Positions 55,847-64,000 of a stretch of 64,000 bases of DNA are shown here, in pieces. This stretch comes from Isoetes taiwanensis (lineage: Eukaryota; Streptophyta; Lycopodiopsida; Isoetales; Isoetaceae): assembly GCA_021234155.1 (NCBI GenBank), contig JAJEKV010000071.1:5332483-5396482 (forward strand). The letters are read 5' to 3'. The notes beneath the pieces are model-generated. The model saw nothing but the letters and a program-made list of their open reading frames with translations, made no database searches and was not told the origin of the DNA. A program made the position numbers and the translations under genes. The stretch's first letter is position 1; each line of letters starts with the position of its first letter.

Positions 55847-58265
55847 TGTTGGAGATTATCCCGGTGGTCTCCAACCTGAGGGCCTTACAAGTGTGTTTTG
55901 ATGGTTAGGACCTCCGGATCACTTGAGGTGATCAATGCGACCGCAAAAGAAACTCACGAATTTGCAAGGAAATCTCAAATCAGCTAGAGTCCCTAAAGCA
56001 AAAAACTAGCAGCACTCGGACATTCACCACACCATGCATCTACTTCAAAAGCACTTAAAATCTTTGCGAGTGTGCTAGCCAACTCGGAAAAACTGTTGTG
56101 AAAGGTCTACGGTATAAATGCTCACTGATTTCTCACAAATCAAATTCACGACCGGGTCAATTTTTTGGTCAATGGCACGGGACGGTGAGCTCGATTACGC
56201 CAAATGCTAGACTATGATCTTTTGTGCGTAAACCAATTCCACACCTAGGTATGCTCTGTAGATCACGTGCATATGCTCATTTAGTCCAAACAGAGCTTGG
56301 ATTCTTCTTTGTAACATGTCTTTGCCAGAGTCACAATGACAATGTGCATGTAACGATTTTTTGCACTCGATTGTCAATAATATTTTTACGTTTTTTCTAC
56401 TCACGAACACTCACTCGATGCTCCTAATTGTTCAAACACCAATAGTATTTTGCTAACTTCTTTTGTGCTTAATAACAATGCAAAGTAAAATGAGTTTAAT
56501 CACAATCTCACACAATCTTTTCCCAAATTCGATTTTCATTAAGTCAAAACAAAAATTCACAACACGAGGTATTCAAGAATGCCCGACTGGATCACCAGAG
56601 AATAACTCAATCACAAAATAAATTTCAAGTTTCAAGAATTTCAAGGATATTTCATCACAAATGCCTCAGATTTTGATTTCCGAAGCAGGAGGATCTTATG
56701 CAAGCTCTGTAGACGTCACGACTCCACGTTCCTGGTCTTCAAATCCGCTTATCGCCCTCGAAAAAAATTCAGTGGAACAAAACCCCTTTTTAAAATCCCT
56801 GTCTTCGGTCAGATCTTGGCAAATTCGCAATCAATGCTACGGTTTTGGTTTAATTGGGCTGTTCTTTCAGTGGAATAGGACAAAACCGGCCAACAAATGC
56901 AATGATCACCCCGTTTGTCCCAACAGAAAGGAGGTTTCTTGGCAAATTCAAATTTTAGGGTTCGACATGATATATCCCACAGGCCGAGATCAAAAGGTGG
57001 GCCTAGGTATAAATAGAGATCCACATTCTATTTTCTTGATTACGTGGTCTCCTCCCAAGCTCGCTTCGTGTTTTTCGACTTGGCATGCCGAGGGGACGCC
57101 ACTTGGCGAGAGGATAAGAGGGTAGATAGATGGGGGGTAGAATAGGAAAAATTTTGCATTTTTGGCATGGGGCACGGTTCCCAAGAAATGAAATTTGAAG
57201 GTCTATATAGGGTCTTTTTTGAGATTTTTGTGCCGGGTGGCATACTTTCAATGGAGCTTCAAGATGGCAAGGACAAATTTTGGAAAAATAATATTTTGAA
57301 AAATGATGAATGATTTGGGCAAGGTCAATGTGATATGTGTTGGTCAAACAAGGTATTTTGCCCAAATGGATGATGAGGTGGCAATAGGTGAAAATGTAGT
57401 GGAAGGATAGAAAATAGGTCAACTAGGGTAAACAAGGCTAGTAGGTTCACTTCCCAAGGTAATTTGATCATTTGGTTGACCAATTTTTTTTTTTGAGTTT
57501 GGTTAAAACTCGCCTAGTCATCTTTTGATGATGTGGAGTGATGTGATGATGTGGAAATTTGGTGCTTAGGTGGCAACATGATGAATGAGACATGAAGGTA
57601 GCAAATGATGAGTGGACCAGAGTAGCTTTGGAGGTGATGACATGTACATCTAGTCATCATGCCATGTCACTTGGAGATAGTGACTAGGCATCTTTGTGTT
57701 TTTTTTTGTATTTTTTGTGCTTAGCACATATGTTTTGCTTTAGCTACTTGGTATGAAGTGTGTGACAATGGAATAGTAAGGCATGAGATGAGCATGGTGA
57801 TATAGAGTTCGATGCTAGGCAACTTTTAGATCTGACAACTTCCTTGGGAAATGTGCCCTAGGTCATGGTAGGTCAACTATGAAACAAATGGTTATACATA
57901 AAAAGCATGATGGTATAGGATGTGAAAAGGCAATGAGGGTGAAAAATAGGATAAGGATGATGGTATGATGGTGCAAAAGGCAAATAGAGAATTTTCACAA
58001 TATGAGAAGGATAAATACCATATCATAGCTTGCCATCTTCACAGGGGTCTTCCAAACCTCATAAGTGCCTTCAGAGCTAGAAAATGCATTCAATCCTTGG
58101 AGTTTGAGTTGTGAACTTGTGTCTTGACTTAAAGTCATCCTTTGGGTTCTTCATCAGCATCCTAGTCTTCAAGTCTTTTGGTCTCAGTACTCTTGGTCTT
58201 CAAGTTGTTTGCCTGTGATATTGCTCAGGATCCTTGTACATGTTGCCTGCTATAGCCAGGCAACA
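55847..58265 (-). repeat. LTR of element I, right (5') copy
   Basis: 2419 bp, TGTTGGAG…GGCAACA, followed by CCGCC. It contains the empty target site of element III (TCTTTTGGTCTC near 58176). Confidence 0.95.
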
Positions 58266-58270
58266 CCGCC
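58266..58270. repeat. Target-site duplication of element I, right copy (CCGCC)
   Basis: Matches 20419-20423. The minus-strand host frame reads …ISRSA across it and V-DLNKWW on the other side once the insertion is removed. Confidence 0.95.
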
Positions 58271-59449
58271 GATCTTGAAATCAAAACCAAAACTATGTTG
58301 GCAAAGCTTGGTGCCTTCGGCAAGCCAAGTCTGCACTCATGATCAAGTTCGTATATGGAGTGCATGATCTTGTTGGTGAAGTTAATATCAGCTGCCCATT
58401 GGGAGACAGCAGTTGTCTGATTGCCCGGCATGCAAAAGACAAGGAAACTGAAAGTATCCAGGTCGGTCATGTCGAGACACGTCTTGTACCTTCGCTCTAT
58501 GTCGACTTTGTCATAAAAGGGTGGGGTCTTCGATCATATTGATGGCAAATAGTGCCACGGGTCAGTGCGGTTCAGACCACCAAATCCCTTGTGCCCCAAA
58601 GTTACCGAAATGGGGGAGCTATAAATGCGCACTTTTAAATGGGACCACCCCCGAATCCAAGCTTCCTTTTCGAATTGCCATAGCACGTTCGAGGGAAAGG
58701 AAGGGTTTTAACGTTACGCTTCAGCTTGGTGTTGATGTAGGGTTGACATAGGCGGTTCAATTCCTTCATGTCTTCCTCATCAAGGGCAGCCTTTTTCCTT
58801 GTAATAATCAAAATCATGGTATTCATTAGATGCAACGTTGCGAACTCGTGATGCCTTCTTCTAACTATGCTTTATTAAACGTGATCGTGGCATATAATCC
58901 TTTGCGTCCTGCATTTTAGAACTCCTAGTCTTCCTTAGCAGGATTGTTCCATCCAAGATTCTGCCTTGTAGGTCAAGCGTTTCTTTGTCCGTGAGGCCCT
59001 GTATCCTCTTCATGAACTGCTTGTCAAACAACTTGGGGTCCGGCCTGGTTGGAAATTCTCCATTGCTGTCCTTCAGCTTGCCTCGTGTCCATTGAGCCCA
59101 TATCTCAGTCCATTTCTCCCAGACCGCCTCAGTGCTAAGAATGAGGTCATATTGGTCTGAGAGAGACTCCCTGCCTTTCCTTGGTGTTCTCTTCTTCTTC
59201 TCCTCTTCTTCCTCTCCCTCATCATCTTCCTGTCCCTCCAGCAGAACATATCTGCATAGTTTCTCAAAGGTCTTCCACTTATCCGAGGGAGCCCTGTTTC
59301 CTTTAGGGCCGAGGACAACCCAATGCTTTCCCTTTGTTGCCCTGGCGTGTATGATCTGGTCAGGATAAGGGCTGCATTCAGTCAATGCACCAATGTCAGA
59401 GCATGAAAGCATCTACAAAAACCCGGAATAAACAGTAAATAGTAGCCCC

Positions 59450-59832
59450 GGGTTTTCTCGACTCGCGAGTCGAGAAAGTCCCTTGAACGTCTAATTTTCT
59501 TTTACTTATCCGGGTTTTCTCGACTTCCTTGGTCGGCTTCTGCATCCTTTGATTTTACGTGTTACCACGGCTTTTCGACTTCGCGAAGTCGAAACCCCAG
59601 TGATAATCGGGGAAAATATTAGGATGGTAGGGCTTTCGACTTCGAAGTCGAAAGTCCCTTTGAATGTCTAATTCTCTTTTACTTCTACGGGTTTTCGACT
59701 TCGCGAGTCGAAAGCTCTACATCCTTTGATTTCTGTGTTACCACGGCTTTTTCGACTCGTCGAGTCGAAACCCGATGATAATCGGCAAATGCTAGGATGG
59801 TAGGGCTTTTCGACTCGCGAAGTCGAGAATGG
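59450..59832 (+). repeat. Intronic tandem units (~185 bp) each with three palindromes
   Basis: Two units share AAGTCCCTTTGAATGTCTAA, TTCTTTTACTT, CATCCTTTGATTT, GTGTTACCACGGCTTTTCG, CGATGATAATCGG and AGGATGGTAGGGCTTTCG. Palindromic elements (YTTTCGACT…AGTCGAAAR) sit at about 59453, 59516 (degraded), 59572, 59633, 59694, 59751 and 59806. All are within one intron of the HAD-like gene. Confidence 0.88.
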
Positions 59833-61142
59833 AAAGATCCGAGAGTTATTTACCTTCGTGAAGGCGGCACTTTCGGCCGCTATTGTGTTCTCAGCGTTGG
59901 CTAATCTTTGGCGGTTAAACTTCTGGTGTCTCCGTAGAAAGAACTCGCACTCTCGCTTGGCATATCTATCCTTGATCCTTTGGGGCACCTCCCTCTCCGT
60001 CTGCAATACTTGGGCGCCCTCGAATCTTGACCGCCTACAACCCGTAAGCGGACGTCTTTTCCCTTCGGATCTTCCTCGGACTTCCGGTGAACAACTCGCG
60101 GTCGATCTGCTAAAAGGTATGACATCGCGGGGCATTGGATCTGCAAGCGGGATGTCGCACCATCGAGTTCAGAATCTCCGGCATGTGTGCTGGATTAAAT
60201 TCCCCAATGGTTGAACAAGGCGGCATCTCCGTGCAAACCTTGACCGTCTAATGTCGGCGGCGGCTTTGTGTGATATTCCCAGCGGATATCTTGAGCTAGC
60301 CGCTCCATTTTACGTGCCCCTCTCGTGAAATCTGATCGATCATGCGGATCCATTATTGGGGAGTCGACCATATCTTCGTCTCCTTTAGTCATCGATTCCT
60401 CCCGTGTGGTGTCATCTTCCCCATCTTTGTTTTTGGTGGACTTTTTTTGTGTATGAACCCGGCTTCATTCCCCAACGTAGAAAGTGTTGTAGAGTCTTCA
60501 AAGACGGTAGAAGTGAAGCTCCCGTATTGAGCGTTTTTCCGACGACTGGAAATCTCCATACCAAGCTCCACGGATGTTAGGGTTAGGCCTCTTTCATCCC
60601 TTCCGGATCCTTCCACCCAAGGTTCTCGACAATTTAAAAGGCGCCCGGCCTTTTTTCGTGCCCTTAGCCTTGCTCATGGAAGAGTGAGAATAATTTGAAG
60701 CGCCAATTTTTGGTGTGATAGAACTTACTCTTGGCGGTCCTCGACATGTAGTGTTAAATGCTTTGAATCGGGCGAGAGGCGGAGAGCACAACACCGATTT
60801 TCTTGTACTTGTCTCGGAGCTCTTCTTGTCCCTTTGGTGTAGAAAGCAGATCTTTCTCCTTCCCGCTTGTCGATACCTCGACATACCACCAAGAATCTGG
60901 CTTGTTTCAAGAAGCTCTGTTTCCGATCCCTCGATGACGAAGAATGGAGTTCGCCCGGTGATCACCGGTGAGTCCGAGGTGAATCTTTGCAAGAAGAAAG
61001 GATGGATCGTTAAGGTATTCCGACAAAAGAAAAACCTCGAGAGCTCACGGGGTGTTTGTCTTCTTCTTCTTCTTGCCATTTGGTAGAAGCATCCCCTCCC
61101 GGCCCGCTTCTTGGGCGGAGTCATGTGCGTATGCCCTCTCAT

Positions 61143-62029
61143 CCCTCTAGGACCCCCTGTAAATTAAGTTTCCTCCCGCGTTGTGAGTTTTAGGACTGCA
61201 TGTAAAAAGATCCGGCGTGTTCTTTAATTTGAAGTTAAGGACATGCAATCATTTATGAAAAAAAGCGGGCTAAAGGGTGCAACCGATCGGCTTTAGCCCG
61301 CCCAAACACTATTCGAAATTTAATCACTACAAGGGACTAAGTGGCGGGGCTTGATTTATCTTCCCTGCGACATTGGGGACCTCGAATTGAGGGGAGCATC
61401 GGCTTGTTAGCGACTTCGGAATGGCGCCGCCTAAGCGGTAAAGCTGCTAACGGCGCCTTGCATATGTGTGTTTTTCACCCGCGTCCCTATTGCAAGCAGT
61501 TGATTTGATCGATGAGCACGGACTAAGGTAGGAAGCGGAGAGGAGCTGCGGAACACACGGGAACTCTACATCTGGCGCCATGGAGCGGGGATACACGAGA
61601 ATCGCATGATACAAGTATTAGATGCGAATACACTCTTGAAGAGACCGAGCGAGAAGAAGCAAAGACTCTAGGTGAGAAATTTTGTGGGATCCGGTGATCT
61701 GATGGCCCAAGGAATTACCTGCGTGAAGAGGTGAGTTTGAGAGATGCCTATGTTATTTCGCTTGTAGAACATGCCGTGCGTGTTTGGATAATGGGCTGGC
61801 CGATAAGCTCGGCGGATTCATTGTTTCTTTGTCCAGCATTTTTCAGCTTCGAGAGATGATTTACTCTCTGGGTTGAGAGATGCTCGGCAAGGAAACAATG
61901 GATCGGGGGTTAATGAACAGTTCCGTTTTAGGTGTCTTTTTTCATGGAGTGTTTTCTTGGAATGTTGTACATAGATCAGGCTAGGTCTAAGGCCCAGGAG
62001 ATGCGGTTCAAATGCATCCTCTTGTAGTT
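61143..62029. other. Upstream flank of the HAD-like gene
   Basis: Contains an inverted repeat AGCGGGCTAAAGG…CTTTAGCCCGCC at about 61265-61302. It has no TATA box that I would defend and no open frame of note. It may hold the promoter of the minus-strand gene. Confidence 0.4.
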
Positions 62030-63530
62030 AGTCGGAGGGGCCTCCCACCGGTCAGAACCACTCTCCTCTTCGCAATATTCGAGGAAGATGGTTGAAGGAG
62101 AGTGGCTCGAGCAGGGCTAGAGGCACTTGGGACTAAAAGCAGGGGAGAATGCAAGCCTTGGCTTCCTCTCGTGGTTTCCACGTGGTTGGTTGTAGAGGCC
62201 TCCACCCGGTCAGAGCCCCTCCCTTCGCCCAATACTTTCGGCGAAGATGGTTGAAGGAGAGTGACTCGGATCGGGTCGGAGCCCACCGCTACCATACCAG
62301 GAGAATTGGTGGCTAAGGGATTCTCGACTTGCGCAGTCGAGAATGCAATCGTGATTGGCTGCCTGTCTACATTCTCGACTCGCAAGTCGAGAATGCCTTG
62401 GCCATCCAGAACTCCGGTTAGTACACACGGAGTGCCGGTTGGTTAAGGCATTCCCGACTCGCGAGGCGAGAATGCAGACAGCAAGCTCTATGGTTTCCCT
62501 GTGCAGAGAGTGGCTCTGACTGGGTAGAGGCCACTGCGACCACACACAGGAGAATTGGCTGGCTAGAGGATTCTCGACTAGCGAGTCGAGAATGCATTGG
62601 TTTTCCATGTCTATATTCTCGACTGCAAGTCGAGAATGCCTTAGCCATCGAGAACTCCGGGATGGTACACATGGAGTGCGGTTGGGTAAGGCATTCACTT
62701 TCGCGAGCCGAGAATGCACTCTGACAAGCTCGTGGTTTCCTGTGGGTTGCTAAGAGTTGGCTGCAGACGGTCAAAACAACTTCCCTTCGCGAATGCGAGG
62801 GAAGATAGGAGAGTTGTTAAGGCTGCAGGCCAGCTCGTGCCAGCTCTAGAGTGCTGGAGCTGGCCCTTTTTTCTCGACTCCGCGAGTCGGCGGCATGCAC
62901 TACGTGGTTATTCGGCCGAGGCCTCCACCCAATCGAGCCCATCCCTTCGCAATATTCGGCCGAAGATGGTTCGAAGGAGGCGGTCTTTGATTGGGTAGAG
63001 GCCACTTTGCGACCACACACACGTGAGAATTGGGTTGTTGGAGTTGGCTGCAGGCGGTGAAAACCACTTCCCTTCGCAATGTCCGAGGTAGATAGAAGGA
63101 GAGTGGTTAAGATCGCTCGGCAGCCAGCTCTAGAGTGCACTAGAGTTTGCGTTTTTTCGACTCACGAAGTCGGTGAAAGCCGCCAGCAACTCGCAGCTTA
63201 GTTAGCCGAGGCCTCCACCCGCCGGAGCCGTCCTCTTCGCAATATTCGATGAGCATGGTTGAAGGAGAGTGGCTCGGGGAGGCGGGTGGAGGCACCGCGA
63301 CCGCACAAAGAGCCATTGGCAGGGGTATCACATTCCCGACTCACCAGTCGAGAAGGCCGCCAGCGTGGTTCTAAAGAATGTGAAGACATTGGGTAGTCAG
63401 GTGCAATCCGAATCGCGAGTCGAGAATCCCTCAACCGCCAAGAGTCCAGAGTGTACACTCCCTCTTCTCGCCCTGAAGGTCGGGAAGTTCTCGACTTCAT
63501 GAGTCAGAAGAAGGCCTGTACTTCCCGGGT
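62030..63530 (+). repeat. Complex repeat array with palindromes
   Basis: At least six copies of a block containing GGCCTCCACC, CTTCGCAATATTCG, GAAGATGGTTGAAGGAGAGT and GGCTCGG alternate with blocks containing GAGAATTGG and AAGGCATTC. Palindromes (ATTCTCGACTCGCAAGTCGA and variants) lie at about 62322, 62370, 62452, 62570, 62610, 62695, 62869, 63154, 63336, 63403 and 63490. Open frames spanning it are repeat artefacts. Confidence 0.85.
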
Positions 63531-64000
63531 GTTGGCAAGTCAAGTATTCCCAACTCGCCACTCCCTTCGCATGTCTCCGAGTGGATTTCTTTGTGAGTTA
63601 GAAATGGGGATTTTGTTGTGCATTTCCTATTCTTAGTTCTTCTTTGGGAGAAAAGACATTCCTAGTTATGTTACGTTAATGCTCGCAATATCTTAGTTCC
63701 TAACACCGGTCTCGATGATTTCTATCTCGGTTGCTTGCTACTACTCTAACCACTATTCTCACTTGTGCACGTACAATGTATTCAATTCAACCACAAGCAA
63801 GAAAAAGATAACAAAAAGCAGAAAACAATACAAAGGGAAAAGCAGATAACAAAGTGAGATTAGTGAGATTAATGAGAAAAACAGAGAAACGGGTGGAGAA
63901 CAAATCTGAGAGAAACGGTGGAGAAACGATCTGAGAGAAATGAGATTAAAAGGGTATGATATTACAAAACATACACGGAAGATTTCTTTGGATGAGGAGG
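63531..64000. other. Right edge, unassigned
   Basis: An AT-rich region with an AGAGAAAC…GTGGAGAA direct repeat (about 63883-63935). No gene seen. Confidence 0.4.

Larger units (their letters stand above)
20424..58265 (-). mobile_element. LTR retrotransposon I (Ty3/gypsy, non-chromovirus), carrying nested II and III
   Basis: Its ends are TGTTGG…CAACA, flanked by CCGCC on both sides. On the minus strand the order is 5' LTR (58265-55847), tRNA-Gln-type primer site, gag, protease, an extra RNase H-like domain, RT, RNase H, integrase, 3' tail and 3' LTR (36026-35941 plus 22761-20424). Without elements II and III and their target duplications it is about 11.5 kb. RT (FAWDYTE, FLDGFSGFNQIKI) and an integrase end without chromodomain place it nearer the Tat/OTA side of Ty3/gypsy than the chromoviruses. 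The integrase ORF reads through to its stop once element II is removed. I could not see a normal polypurine tract next to the 3' LTR. Confidence 0.95.
58266..61142 (-). pseudogene. NIF-type HAD-domain gene, 5' part (interrupted by element I)
   Basis: Reading leftward: an N-terminal region at about 61142-60594 in broken frames (SMSKAKGTKKGRAPFKLSRT near its end); 60530-60195 (DMVDSPIMDPHDRSDFTRGA); an exon 60135-59854 (EGAQVLQTEREVPQRIKDRY, RRHQKFNRQRLANAENTIAA) with a GTAAAT donor; and an intron packed with palindromes. After the acceptor TTTTTGTAG at 59414, a long exon reads MLSCSDIGALTECSPYPDQI, an acidic DDEGEEEEEKKKR run, WEKWTEIWAQWTRGKLKDSN and SRLIKHS. It continues in shifted frames through EEDMKELNRLCQPYINTKLK and SIYELDHECRLGLPKAPSFA to RSA at the insertion point. 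No domain recognised in this half. The HAD motifs are in the 3' part at 18947-19800. Confidence 0.55.

Noticed and set aside
61262-61305. Terminator-like hairpin GCGGGCTAAAGG…CTTTAGCCCGC
   Set aside because: Bacterial-style terminators are not expected in plant nuclear DNA; kept only as a note on the flank.

Overview
The window reads as repeat-rich nuclear DNA of a land plant. It holds multi-exon gene copies with GT-AG introns and plant-type proteins: plastid ketol-acid reductoisomerase, RFC1 and a SINA E3 ligase. It also holds long LTR retrotransposons with plastid/plant-style tRNA primer sites. The large nested insertions, and a transposon-associated protein family I associate with seed-free plants and invertebrates, hint at a non-angiosperm (fern, lycophyte or bryophyte), but this is only an inference. 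I see no intact, clearly functional host gene.

Region A (about 2349-17210) is bracketed by two inverted copies of a ~175 bp sequence. These copies share a sharp outer edge and decay inward, as terminal inverted repeats do. Between them lie intron-containing fragments of unrelated genes: KARI N-terminus (+), RFC1 C-terminal exons (+), a decayed NIF/HAD-phosphatase-like gene (+), KARI C-terminus (+) and a near-complete SINA gene (-). There is also one long minus-strand transposon-associated coding region (9766-12273). I read it as a possible gene-capturing DNA transposon or a composite of one.

Region B is a minus-strand host gene with a C-terminal NIF-like HAD domain. It runs from about 61142 to 58266 and, after a 38 kb interruption, from 20423 to 18947. 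Its introns and 3' flank, and the DNA beyond its 5' end, are studded with about two dozen copies of a 16-26 bp palindrome with core TCGACTCGCGAGTCGA.

Region C (20424-58265) is the interruption: three nested LTR retrotransposons, each resolved by LTR pairs and 5 bp target duplications. Element I (minus, TSD CCGCC, 2.4 kb LTRs, tRNA-Gln primer site) sits in an exon of the host gene. Element III (plus, TSD TTTGG) sits in the left LTR of I. Element II (minus, TSD CATGC) sits in the integrase gene of I. Elements II and III are Ty3/gypsy chromoviruses (gag-PR-RT-RH-IN-chromodomain, tRNA-iMet primer site) with unusual 4-5 kb coding segments between the 5' LTR and gag. In III that segment starts with an ORF whose first seven residues are those of histone H3. 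Element I lacks a chromodomain and has an extra archaeal-type RNase H-like domain placed before RT.

Many frameshifts appear at CAG/CTG trinucleotides when sister LTRs are compared (CAG read as CGG/CGA/CGAG, CTG as CACG/CG). This looks like base-calling error at CHG-methylated sites, so many breaks reported below may be technical rather than biological.
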